From positions 31,554 through 95,553 of the forward strand of contig CANLOW010000010.1 of NCBI GenBank assembly GCA_947493035.1: a stretch of DNA of 64,000 nt, in the 5' to 3' direction. Below, piece after piece: positions 7,548-15,289 of this stretch. Origin of the DNA: an uncultured Aquimarina sp. (GTDB lineage Bacteria > Bacteroidota > Bacteroidia > Flavobacteriales > Flavobacteriaceae). Below the pieces are notes generated by a model. The model had not been told where the DNA came from. It was given only the letters and a program-made list of their open reading frames with translations, and ran no database searches. Numbering within the stretch: the stretch's first letter is position 1; each line of letters begins with the position of its first letter. Both the position numbers and the translations under genes were made by a program.

Positions 7548-8941
7548 AACAGTTAAAAAATAGATATCAACGTATTCTTGAATATTTAAAAGGGAACTTT
7601 TCAAATAAGGAACGTCATACACTTGAAAAAGAAGCTTTAGATGATCCTTTTTTACAAGATGCTTTAGATGGATTTGAAATTATTGAGACTGATGTTTTAG
7701 AAAAAGATATTAAAAAGTTAAGTGCTCAAATACAGTTGCGAACAGAAAAAAGAAAACGCCTTATTCCTTTGTTTTATTACCCAATTGCAGCATCACTATT
7801 ACTGTTAATAGGTTTTTCTTTATGGTGGTTTAATGGATATCAAAGTTTGGAGGTACCACAAGAAATAGTAAATTCAGAAATAGAGGAAGAACCAAAGCAA
7901 CCACAGTTTGTAGATCGTTCACAAGAGGTTGATATCACTAGCAAAGTTGCTTTTGAAGAAATCGAAGATGCTAAAGTAGTCAGTAGTAATAAAGAAGCAT
8001 ATCAAGCTGTTCCTAAACCACCAAACAACAAAGAAATAGTTGCTTCCATACCAAAAAGAGATTTAAAAGAAACTCCTGCAGAGAAACCTGATTTTTCTGA
8101 TATTGAAGAGGAAGCAGCTGATGTGCCAGAAATTGCAAATGAGTTATCATCTGGGGTTAGTTCTGATCTAAGAATTGAAAAGCCTCAGCCTTTATCTTCT
8201 GCCAAAAAAGCAATAGATAGATCGGTAGCAAGTGAAGCAAAAGCAATTGAAAAAATTCAGAGTATAGAAAATAAACCAAAATTAGAGCAAGTAGTATCAG
8301 ATGAAAAAGAGGAGCAAGAAATAACTGATAATGATTTGGTTGCTGTGTTTGGAGTAGTCACCGATGATAATGGAGGGACTTTGCCAGGAGTAAACATTAC
8401 AGTGAAGGGTAGTGCTTTAGGGACACAATCCGATTTTGATGGTCAATATCAATTGAATGTACACAAGGATGCAATTTTGCTATTTAATTATGTAGGTTTT
8501 GAAACAGAAGAAAGAATTGTGGATAGCGCTATTATTAACGTAGAGCTAGCAGAAGACCTAGCTGTTTTAAATGAAATTGTAGTCGTTGGTTACGGAGTTA
8601 AAAAGAAGCAAGACTTTAAGAGAATCATTAGAGATAGAAATACTAGCCCAGATGTTAATGCCATTCCGTTTAATGGTACCTCTACTGATTTTAAGGAATG
8701 GATTAAACAAAATCTTAATCCAAGTATTATGAATAAGCTTTCCGAAGAAAGTACTACCGTAAATATATCTTTTGTAGTTAGTGAATTTGGGAATTTGTAT
8801 CAAGTTAGATTTGATACTGCTTTGGATAAAACAACTAAAAAAGAATTGAAGTCAATTATAAAGTCTAGTCCTAAGTGGAAGCCAGCTACACTTAAAGGAG
8901 CTTCTGTATCAGAAAAAGTCGAGTTGAAGTTGGTGTTTTAG
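7544..8941 (+). CDS. membrane anti-sigma-like protein with CarboxypepD-like and TonB-like domains
   Basis: A 465-residue single-pass inner-membrane protein. Residues 1-72 are cytoplasmic and helical, with an NFSNKERHTLEKEALDDPFLQDALDGFE segment often seen at the N-terminus of Bacteroidota membrane regulators. One membrane segment lies at about 74-97. A low-complexity acidic/lysine linker (100-262) spans the periplasm. A CarboxypepD-regulatory-like domain follows (about 264-350; GVVTDDNGGTLPGV...YVGFETEE, EIVVVGYG), and residues about 375-465 resemble a TonB C-terminal domain (VSFVV..FGN, KSSPKWKPA, KLVF end). GTG start, overlapping the sigma factor stop. It most likely restrains the sigma factor and senses a periplasmic or outer-membrane partner. 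The shared domain with both vWA proteins suggests those are its partners. Confidence 0.75.
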   Translation: MKQLKNRYQRILEYLKGNFSNKERHTLEKEALDDPFLQDALDGFEIIETDVLEKDIKKLSAQIQLRTEKRKRLIPLFYYPIAASLLLLIGFSLWWFNGYQSLEVPQEIVNSEIEEEPKQPQFVDRSQEVDITSKVAFEEIEDAKVVSSNKEAYQAVPKPPNNKEIVASIPKRDLKETPAEKPDFSDIEEEAADVPEIANELSSGVSSDLRIEKPQPLSSAKKAIDRSVASEAKAIEKIQSIENKPKLEQVVSDEKEEQEITDNDLVAVFGVVTDDNGGTLPGVNITVKGSALGTQSDFDGQYQLNVHKDAILLFNYVGFETEERIVDSAIINVELAEDLAVLNEIVVVGYGVKKKQDFKRIIRDRNTSPDVNAIPFNGTSTDFKEWIKQNLNPSIMNKLSEESTTVNISFVVSEFGNLYQVRFDTALDKTTKKELKSIIKSSPKWKPATLKGASVSEKVELKLVF

Positions 8942-9345
8942 TTGTAGATAGCAATCAATACTACTATAATAATGCTTTTTATTTCTTACTTATTGAAGGC
9001 TCTCATTTGGTTAATGTTAAGTCTTTAATTAAAAACTGAAATGATTTCAGGATCGCGAGTCGCTAGTTCTTATTGATTATAGGTATTATAAATAATGTTT
9101 TTTTAAATGTCTTACGAGGTAGGATGAGTATTATTTTTACTTGGAAATTTAAGAGTAATTTTAAAATTAATTTTATTGAATAACCGTAATCACTAACAAT
9201 AAGAATTGCGTCATCCTAAACTTGTTTTAGATATTGTTAAGGGTCTTAAAATAAGTGTGATAAGGCTCTTTATCAAGTAAGCAATCACGAAAACGGCTGT
9301 AGTATTACTAATTACGGATATTCATTTAATTTTTAACATATTCGA
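8942..9345. other. intergenic region without a gene
   Basis: About 400 AT-rich bases between the anti-sigma-like gene and pxpA. No ORF with coding character was seen on either strand. A stretch at 9208-9230 (GCGTCATCCTAAACTTGTTT) looks like a degraded copy of the dispersed GTCATCCTGAACTTGTTTCAG-type intergenic repeat common in flavobacteria. The pxpA promoter must lie in the last 100 bases, but no clear -33/-7 pair was identified. Confidence 0.5.
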
Positions 9346-10080
9346 ATGCCTATTATAGATATTAATTGTGATGTTGGAGAAGGAGTTAATAATGAAGCAT
9401 TGTTAATGCCTTACATTTCATCATGCAATATTGCTTGTGGCTCACATGCAGGTGATGTAGCAACTATAGATCGAGTGATTACATTAGCGCAAGAGTATCA
9501 AGTAAATATTGGTGCACACCCTTCTTTTCCTGATCGAGAAAATTTTGGAAGACAAATAATGAATATTTCACTAGAAGCGTTAGAAGAAAGTTTGATACAA
9601 CAAATAGAATTATTAAAAGAACGCTTACATCTTCAAGGAGGTCATTTGCATCATATTAAGGCACATGGGGCGTTGTATAACCTATCTGTCGTGGATAAAG
9701 CAATAGCTAAAGTTATTGTAAATGCAGTAAAAAAGACGGCTCCAAAAGTAATGCTATATGTACCATGTAATTCGATTATAGAGCAAGTAGCCAAAGAAGA
9801 GGCATTATTCATTAAATATGAGGTTTTTGCGGATCGTAATTATAATGATGATTTAAGATTGGTTTCTCGTAGTGAAAAAAATGCTGTTATTAGTGATTTA
9901 TCACAGGTAGTAACACATATTTTAACTATGGTTCTAGATCAACAGGTGAATACGATATCAGATAAATTAATGCCAATAAAAGCAGAAACCTGTTGCGTGC
10001 ATGGAGATAATAAAGCTGCCATTGAGATCGTAAAACAGATTCACCGGTCATTAACCCAAAAAGGAATTGTAATTGCGTAG
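9346..10080 (+). CDS. pxpA: 5-oxoprolinase subunit A (LamB/YcsF family)
   Basis: A 244-residue cytoplasmic subunit of the ATP-dependent 5-oxoprolinase PxpABC, which opens 5-oxo-L-proline to L-glutamate and so recycles a toxic cyclisation product of glutamine and glutamate. Family hallmarks are visible in order: IDINCDVGEG at the N-terminus, SCNIACGSHAGD near 27-38, IGAHPSFPDRENFGR near 54-68, and HIKAHGALYN near 103-112; the conserved C-terminal segment ETCCVHGDN is present near 213-221. Length is typical. It overlaps pxpB by eight bases, and the order A-B-C matches the usual operon. Confidence 0.95.
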   Translation: MPIIDINCDVGEGVNNEALLMPYISSCNIACGSHAGDVATIDRVITLAQEYQVNIGAHPSFPDRENFGRQIMNISLEALEESLIQQIELLKERLHLQGGHLHHIKAHGALYNLSVVDKAIAKVIVNAVKKTAPKVMLYVPCNSIIEQVAKEEALFIKYEVFADRNYNDDLRLVSRSEKNAVISDLSQVVTHILTMVLDQQVNTISDKLMPIKAETCCVHGDNKAAIEIVKQIHRSLTQKGIVIA

Positions 10081-10807
10081 TGATTTAGTATATAAACCCT
10101 TTGGAGATCGTGCAATTTTAATCGAATGGCCAACTCAAATAGATGAATTAATTTTAAAAGATATTATTCAATTTAAAGAGGGTATTATTTTAAGTTATGA
10201 AAAGAAATATATTGAAGATATAGTTATAGGATATAATTCATTAACCATTGTATATGTTAGTACGATTGCTGATTTTTTTAAAGAAAAAGAAATCTTAACA
10301 TCAATTTACAAGAGTAGTGACGACTTTGAAAACAGTGGAGTAACGTTATGGAGGATACCTGTCTGTTATGATGAAGTATTTGGAATTGACTTAGAAGAAA
10401 TGGCTGTCACTTTACAACTATCCAAAGAAGATATTATTCGATTACATACGCAAACAATATATACTGTTTATTTTATTGGGTTTTTGCCAGGCTTTTTATA
10501 CCTCGGCGGATTACTAGACGAATTGAAGATTAAAAGAAAATCAACTCCTAGATTGTCAGTAGCCAAAGGATCAGTCGCTATTGGAGGAGCGCAAACAGGT
10601 ATTTATCCTATGGATAGTGCTGGTGGTTGGAATATTATGGGAAAAACACCGATTTCATTTTTTAATACATCAGAAGCGAATCCTTGCTTTGCTAAGTCAG
10701 GAGATAAAATTCAATTTATTCCGATTAGTATAGCTGAATTTAATAAACTTACGCTAGAAATAGAATTAGGAATCTATGAATTAGAAAAGACTGTTATCAA
10801 TGATTAA
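10073..10807 (+). CDS. pxpB: 5-oxoprolinase subunit B (KipI family)
   Basis: A 244-residue subunit of 5-oxoprolinase, related to Bacillus KipI and to the N-terminal half of allophanate hydrolase subunit 1. Characteristic segments include FGDRAILIEW at the start, the IPVCYDEVFGIDLEEMA region near 100, IYTVYFIGFLPGFLYLGGL near 132-150, and the TPRLSVAKGSVAIGGAQTGIYP loop near 162-183. The start is a TTG that overlaps pxpA by eight bases; no ATG or GTG is available before the conserved GDRA segment. The stop overlaps pxpC by eight bases, consistent with coupled translation. Confidence 0.93.
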   Translation: MRSDLVYKPFGDRAILIEWPTQIDELILKDIIQFKEGIILSYEKKYIEDIVIGYNSLTIVYVSTIADFFKEKEILTSIYKSSDDFENSGVTLWRIPVCYDEVFGIDLEEMAVTLQLSKEDIIRLHTQTIYTVYFIGFLPGFLYLGGLLDELKIKRKSTPRLSVAKGSVAIGGAQTGIYPMDSAGGWNIMGKTPISFFNTSEANPCFAKSGDKIQFIPISIAEFNKLTLEIELGIYELEKTVIND

Positions 10808-11645
10808 AGTATTAACATCCAAGTTTGGAGTTTCTGTACAAGATCTTGGAAGAACGGGTTTTAGGAATATGGGAGTTCCTGTATCGGGAGCTATGGATCA
10901 TTATTCAGCGAAATTAGCCAACTTATTAGTTAATAATGAAGAAGACCTAGCAGTACTAGAAATCACTTTTGGTGGCTGTAAGTTACTATTCGAAAGTGAT
11001 TGTGTTATAAGTATTACAGGAGCAGACTTTTCTGCAACTATCGACAATATAAAAGTAAAGCATAATTCGATTTTATATTGTCAAAAAGGAGCAACTTTGT
11101 CATTCGGGAAAAGAGTTTTTGGAACACGAACTTATATTGCTGTGCAAAAAGGCTTTCAGACAGAAATAGCATTAAAAAGTAAGAGTAATTATAATGGTAT
11201 TACTTTATTAAGTACCATTAGTAAAAGGGCTACATTACCAATAATTCCTATTAAAAAGATCAATATAAAAGGTTGCGCCTCTGTAAAAGTGAATATGGAT
11301 CATTTTGATTCAAGAATAATAGAATGTTATAAAGGACCAGAGTTTGATCTTTTATCTGAAATGCAAAAACAGCAGTTGCTAGACACACGTTTTTCTATTT
11401 CTTCTAATAACAGTAGGATGGGGTATCAATTAAATGAATTGGTGACCAATGACTTTTCTTCAATGTTAACTTCAGCGGTATTACCAGGTACGCTACAATT
11501 GACCCCTTCTGGAAAATTAATTGTATTGATGAGAGACTGTCAAGTCACAGGGGGATACCCAAGAGTACTACAATTGTCTGAAAATGCTATTGATAGGTTA
11601 GGACAAAAAACAACTGGAGATCGTATTCATTTTGTTTTGTCGTAA
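10800..11645 (+). CDS. pxpC: 5-oxoprolinase subunit C (KipA family)
   Basis: A 281-residue biotin-dependent-carboxylase-like protein that completes the PxpABC complex. Recognisable segments are VQDLGRTGFRNMGVPVSGAMDHYSA near 13-37, VLEITFGGC near 53-61, the ECYKGPEFDLL segment near 175, RMGYQL near 202-207, and the GTLQLTPSGKLIVLMRDCQVTGGYPRV block near 225-251. Length is slightly below the usual 290-330. It is the last gene of the pxp operon. Its 3' end overlaps the antisense remains of a WYL-type regulator. Confidence 0.93.
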   Translation: MIKVLTSKFGVSVQDLGRTGFRNMGVPVSGAMDHYSAKLANLLVNNEEDLAVLEITFGGCKLLFESDCVISITGADFSATIDNIKVKHNSILYCQKGATLSFGKRVFGTRTYIAVQKGFQTEIALKSKSNYNGITLLSTISKRATLPIIPIKKINIKGCASVKVNMDHFDSRIIECYKGPEFDLLSEMQKQQLLDTRFSISSNNSRMGYQLNELVTNDFSSMLTSAVLPGTLQLTPSGKLIVLMRDCQVTGGYPRVLQLSENAIDRLGQKTTGDRIHFVLS

Positions 11646-11796
11646 ATATCGTTGGCTCGTTCTAATTTTTTCTTAATTCGTTTTCTCAAATTCTTAGGAG
11701 ATAATACTTCAATATGTTCTCCAAAGCCAAGGATTAACCGTTCAAATCAAAATTATAATCTACTAATAACCTGAGTTCGATTAATAATCTAGAAAT
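11627..11796 (-). pseudogene. remnant of a WYL-domain transcriptional regulator
   Basis: Read on the minus strand, the piece encodes RLLVDYNFD, then after a one-base deletion near 11744 continues ERLILGFGEHIEVLSPKNL and RKRIKKKLERANDIYDKTK to a TGA at 11627-11629. This is the C-terminal end of WYL/DeoR-type regulators, where a Y-x-F-D-x-E-R-L-I-L-G-F-G segment precedes V-L-x-P-K-x-L-R. The rest of the gene is missing: the upstream side is cut by an inverted-repeat element at 11797-11903. Its last 18 bases overlap pxpC on the opposite strand. Confidence 0.7.
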
Positions 11797-11903
11797 GTCA
11801 TGTCGAGTGATATTTCGAAATGGAATGTAGAAAAAATTAGAACGAGAGATACATTTCGATACAATTTTATTTCGTTTCACTACATAAAATCACTCAATGT
11901 GAC
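11797..11903. repeat. inverted intergenic repeat
   Basis: GTCATGTCGAGTGA at 11797-11810 is partly repeated in inverted form as TCACTCAATGTGAC at 11890-11903 (about 10 of 14). The GTCATGTCGAGTG phrase is a familiar dispersed flavobacterial intergenic repeat. It lies at the break point of the WYL remnant. Confidence 0.5.
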
Positions 11904-12011
11904 AAGATTTTGAGTTTTAAAATATAAATTGAAATCAGGTTAATAGAGAAATATCAATGCTATCATTTTCATTTTGTTGTACTATTTTTTGAGAAGCATG
12001 AAAGGGATTAG

Positions 12012-12509
12012 ATGTCCGATTCTTTTCCAAAGAATGCCTCTAGAGGCTACGATGCTGACTGGGAAGAAGCTTGTGAATCCTTGCATTATGCTTTATCATA
12101 TGAAGAGGATCATCCAGCAGCACTTTGCTTGTTAGGAAATATCAATGCAGAATGTTTTTCAAATTATGAAATAGCATTTGAATGTTTTGATAAAGTGATC
12201 TCGAATCATCCTGAGTATTTAGAAGTATATTATGTATACGCTAGAATATTGATTTGGGCAGATGAAATTGAGCGTTCTCAGCGTTTGATTTATCATGCTT
12301 TAAAATTAAAAGGCATTGATAAAGCACAATTGTATTGCATTTTAGGACAAGGCTTAGAGATAAAACGACAATATAGATTAGCAAAACGCATTTTAGATCA
12401 AGCGATTTTAGAAACGTATAATGACAGTTATATCGACTTTTTAAAAGATGAAAAACGACGTATTCAAAAAAAAATAAAATTGTTTAAGAAAACTAGCTAT
12501 AGTATTTAA
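12012..12509 (+). CDS. TPR-repeat protein
   Basis: A 165-residue soluble protein with tetratricopeptide helices. Repeat units are visible at about 20-50 (ACESLHYALSYEEDHPAALCLLGNINAE), 53-85 (YEIAFECFDKVISNHPEYLEVYYVYARILI) and 90-145. There is no signal peptide, so it is probably cytoplasmic and mediates protein contacts. The ATG at 12012 is used; upstream sequence contains no better start. No partner is suggested by neighbours. Confidence 0.8.
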   Translation: MSDSFPKNASRGYDADWEEACESLHYALSYEEDHPAALCLLGNINAECFSNYEIAFECFDKVISNHPEYLEVYYVYARILIWADEIERSQRLIYHALKLKGIDKAQLYCILGQGLEIKRQYRLAKRILDQAILETYNDSYIDFLKDEKRRIQKKIKLFKKTSYSI

Positions 12510-12588
12510 GGTGCATAAATGTTGTTAGTAAGTTATTTAAATTGTTTCTAGTTGAGGTTTTTAGTAACTTATATAAAAACAAAAGGTT

Positions 12589-12834
12589 ATGGCGATACGA
12601 TTAGGAAACAGTTGTGTGAATTGCGAAAATTTAACAGCGAATGAAGAGTGCTCGATACACCAAGTAAAAGTGAGTGATAATTATACTTGTGATAGTTTTG
12701 AAATGAAAATGGCGTTAAAGGATGATCCCAATTGCAGTACATGTTCTCGTTTTCAGACAGCAACATGTGCTCGACCAAATAAGGCTGCAATAGGGATGCT
12801 TTGTTCTCATTGGGCACCCCAAGGGACGGCATAA
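12589..12834 (+). CDS. small cysteine-rich protein
   Basis: An 81-residue protein with eight cysteines arranged as C-x2-C near residues 9-12, single Cys at about 21 and 34, C-x2-C near 48-51, and single Cys at about 59 and 71. The pattern, with CVNCENL and CSTCSRF, suggests two metal-binding (zinc or Fe-S) half-sites. A similarly sized ORF exists on the opposite strand over the same bases, but only this reading gives ordered Cys pairs and a composition like the neighbours. It seems to be of a family conserved in flavobacteria; its function is unknown. Confidence 0.7.
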   Translation: MAIRLGNSCVNCENLTANEECSIHQVKVSDNYTCDSFEMKMALKDDPNCSTCSRFQTATCARPNKAAIGMLCSHWAPQGTA

Positions 12835-12991
12835 TAAAAAGTTGATTTATTCTTGAATAAAGGTTTTAATAGTCACTGTTTAATTAATTGCTTTGGGGCA
12901 AGTATATCAGGAATATAGTTGAAAACAGCTTTTGCTGATATTCAGTGCAAGTACCAGAGAATTCAATCTAGAATACGGGATTAAATAATAT

Positions 12992-13026
12992 AGCGTCTTT
13001 GATTTCAATCAAAGGCGCTTGTTGTT
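12992..13026 (+). terminator. terminator-like hairpin not adjacent to a gene
   Basis: AGCGTCTTTGATT pairs with AATCAAAGGCGCT around a 2-base centre with one T-G pair; the 3' side continues TGTTGTTTT. It lies about 160 bp after the Cys-rich gene, farther than usual, so it may end a long 3' UTR or an independent small RNA. Confidence 0.5.
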
Positions 13027-13310
13027 TTATATAGCTTATTTTAATCTATTCAAGTATTTTTTTAATGCTAGTTTTTATAGGAGTTTTTGAATACTATAGA
13101 AGTAAAAAAAGGCTTAAATATGAGATTCTCCCTAGAATAGTAATGGTTGATCGATTGATAAAAGATTTTATTGAAGAATAATTTTATTTCTATAGATGAT
13201 AAAGGATTGAAGGAAGTGATTTTGGTTGTAGATAATAATAACAAGAATGTGTATTATTTTTAAAGTAGGGTATGTGATATTGCGTGAGGGATTGAGTGGT
13301 TACCCCGCAG

Positions 13311-13344
13311 CAATGTATATCGAGACTATTCGAGATATACATTG
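13311..13344. repeat. perfect 11-bp inverted repeat
   Basis: CAATGTATATC (13311-13321) and GATATACATTG (13334-13344) form a perfect stem around 12 bases. Together with the adjacent GC-rich piece it forms part of a dispersed repeat cluster downstream of the Omp85 gene. Confidence 0.55.
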
Positions 13345-13361
13345 TGAGGAGTATGAACGAA

Positions 13362-13387
13362 AGCCCGACCCGATAGGGGCACGCCCT
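13362..13387. repeat. GC-rich dispersed repeat, copy 1
   Basis: AGCCCGACCC...GGGCACGCCCT stands out as GC-rich in AT-rich DNA. The outer blocks match, in the opposite orientation, the repeat at 39405-39456 (AGGGCGT..CCC and GGGTCGGGCTTTCG). It abuts the stop codon of the Omp85 gene. Confidence 0.6.
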
Positions 13388-14684
13388 AAAAATACTGACC
13401 GATACCAAATACAAGTCCACTATCGTCTGCGACTCCTGTTCCGTTTACTTTGAATCCATAATCAATACGTATTACTGCATTGAAAATACGTTTGTGAATA
13501 AATCTAATCCCTAGTCCAGGGTACACTTTTACATTATCACTTTTAAATACATCACCCAGGTCTTGGCCAACTCCTCTAAGGGTGGCAACATCTAAAAATG
13601 TATTAGATTGTAATACAAACCAATCTTTTTCAATGAGTGTATGTCTATATTCAGTATTAAGGGCTGCTGATGCTGTACCGCGAGCAATAGTATTACCCCC
13701 ACCACGTATATTTAATTGATTGTCTATTACTACAGGTACAAAAAAGGTGTCATCTACTTCGTTACTTAGTGTAAGTTGTAAGCGAGATGCCCAGTTACCT
13801 TTTTTTCCTATTTGGCGATAATAACTAGAAGTATTTGTGACGATGTATTCAGTTTGTAAAGCTCCTTCTCCACCTATAAAATATTGGCCTATAAGATTAT
13901 TTTGAAAACCACTTAATTGATGATAATCAATATCGATGTCTACATAATCGTATTGGCCTGAAAGCATAGATTTATTTATAGAAGGTTCAGGTGAACCTTC
14001 TTTACCTTCATTTTGAGGGTCTCCATCAATAATTCGATAGGTTTCTTTAAATATTTTTGTACGAAACTCGAAACGATTATTAAAATCCTTTTCATAAAAA
14101 ATAGCGAATTCTGGTCCTCGGCGAGTATAGGTGTAGTTGACTTGTTGTGTAGGGAAATAAATGGGTTGTTGTGTCGTGAGGTCTTGATAATTGAACCCTA
14201 AACCTAATTTATTTGAGATTAAATAAGGGTGTTCGATAAAAATACCGAAAGAATTAAATACTTCACGTTGGTAAAAACCTCCAAAAATAATATTACGTCC
14301 TAGTCCATTAAATTCGAATAATGATGCTCGAAAAGCAAAACTATCATCATTTGCTTCTCCAATACGTAACCCTGGAATTATAGAAAAATTTTCTACTAAT
14401 TCATAGTTAATTTGATACCCTTTTTCTGTTTCTTTTATACTGTATTCAGCATTAGCGATTCCATCCAGTCGTTTTAGACGGTCAATGTCTAATTTAATCT
14501 TTTCTTTATCTAGTGGTTGGCCGATTTTTACTTTTATCAAACGGTATAAGAAATCAGTTTTTGTTTTCTTGTTTCCCGTAAATGTCAGTTCGGTAATCTT
14601 CTTAGTTACAGATGAATTTTGAGCTAAACCTAATGTGCTAAAAAAGAGAAAAAGACTTGTGAAAAGAATGGCTATGCCTTTCAT
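13386..14684 (-). CDS. Omp85/BamA-family outer-membrane protein with one POTRA domain
   Basis: A 432-residue outer-membrane protein. Residues 1-21 are a signal peptide ending GLA-Q. Residues about 27-98 form one POTRA-like domain (ITELTFTGNKKTKTDFLYRLIKVKIGQPLD...IKLDIDRLKRLDGIANAEYSI). The remainder is a beta-barrel of alternating strands with typical Omp85 segments such as GLGRNIIFGGFYQ and RGGGNTIARGTASAALNTEYRH, ending in the aromatic strand VFGIGQYF. Full BamA has five POTRAs, so this shorter protein is more like TamA-type or two-partner transporters of Bacteroidota. The passenger is unknown. Confidence 0.85.
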   Translation of the reverse strand: MKGIAILFTSLFLFFSTLGLAQNSSVTKKITELTFTGNKKTKTDFLYRLIKVKIGQPLDKEKIKLDIDRLKRLDGIANAEYSIKETEKGYQINYELVENFSIIPGLRIGEANDDSFAFRASLFEFNGLGRNIIFGGFYQREVFNSFGIFIEHPYLISNKLGLGFNYQDLTTQQPIYFPTQQVNYTYTRRGPEFAIFYEKDFNNRFEFRTKIFKETYRIIDGDPQNEGKEGSPEPSINKSMLSGQYDYVDIDIDYHQLSGFQNNLIGQYFIGGEGALQTEYIVTNTSSYYRQIGKKGNWASRLQLTLSNEVDDTFFVPVVIDNQLNIRGGGNTIARGTASAALNTEYRHTLIEKDWFVLQSNTFLDVATLRGVGQDLGDVFKSDNVKVYPGLGIRFIHKRIFNAVIRIDYGFKVNGTGVADDSGLVFGIGQYF

Positions 14685-14749
14685 AATGTTACCAATTTTA
14701 TAGAGTAACAGTCGAGTTTTTTAGGAATTCTTATCAAAAAGGATAAGTT

Positions 14750-15229
14750 TTATTTTTTTATTACCCAAGTATTGTATGGATGCTTGGCAATAAAGGAGTT
14801 GTAATAATGATGATCTCCAGTGACTTCTTTTGCTAACCAAGATGGTTTTTCGAAAGTTTCTTCTTCAGACTGTAATTCAATTTCTGCAACGACTAGACCT
14901 TCGTTTACGCCATGAAATTCATCTATTTCATAAGTATGTTTTCCTATAGGGATTTCATGTCTTACTTTTTCGATGAGACCAGGTTCGCAAAGCGGTAGTA
15001 GTTGTTCGGCTTCGGAAACAGGAATTTCTTTCTCCCATTCGAAACGCGTAGTACCAGAGTCGTTTCCTTTGCCTTTTATAGTTAGAAAAGCTTTTTCTCC
15101 TTTTATACGTACACGAACTGTACGTTCAGGGGTACTGTTGAGATAAGCTTGTACAATACGAGTGCTTTTTTGAACCTCAATTTTATAAACATCCGTATCT
15201 ATCAGGAATTTACGTTCAATTTCTTGCAT
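14750..15229 (-). CDS. CYTH domain protein (triphosphate tunnel metalloenzyme)
   Basis: A 159-residue CYTH protein. The hallmark N-terminal ExExK motif is seen as EIERKF at residues 3-8. Tunnel residues follow in VRVRIKGEKAFLTIKGKG (about 38-55), RFEWEKEI (about 62-69), KVRHEI (about 88-93), YEIDEFHG near 100-107 and the acidic VVAEIEL near 113-119. Members hydrolyse inorganic triphosphate or nucleoside triphosphates, and a few make cyclic AMP; tripolyphosphatase activity is the more likely role here. It is divergent from dinB across 60 bp. Confidence 0.9.
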   Translation of the reverse strand: MQEIERKFLIDTDVYKIEVQKSTRIVQAYLNSTPERTVRVRIKGEKAFLTIKGKGNDSGTTRFEWEKEIPVSEAEQLLPLCEPGLIEKVRHEIPIGKHTYEIDEFHGVNEGLVVAEIELQSEEETFEKPSWLAKEVTGDHHYYNSFIAKHPYNTWVIKK

Positions 15230-15289
15230 CTGTTGTTAGTAGTTAGTGTAGTTGTTACAAAATTACTAGTTATTCTGTAATTTTATATC

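Larger units (their letters stand above)
12835..13385. other. repeat-rich intergenic region without a protein gene
   Basis: About 550 bases. Two overlapping opposite-strand ORFs of 68-76 codons near 13190-13453 lack start context and family character and run across repeats, so neither is called. The region holds a terminator-like hairpin (12992-13026), an 11-bp perfect inverted repeat (13311-13344) and a GC-rich dispersed repeat (13362-13387). Confidence 0.6.

Noticed and set aside
12587..12832. 81-codon ORF antisense to the Cys-rich protein
   Set aside because: Composition is irregular, and the plus-strand reading gives ordered Cys pairs and a good start.
13190..13453. Two overlapping opposite-strand ORFs of 68-76 codons
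   Set aside because: They cross a palindromic repeat and the end of the Omp85 gene, overlap each other antisense, and show no domain or signal peptide.
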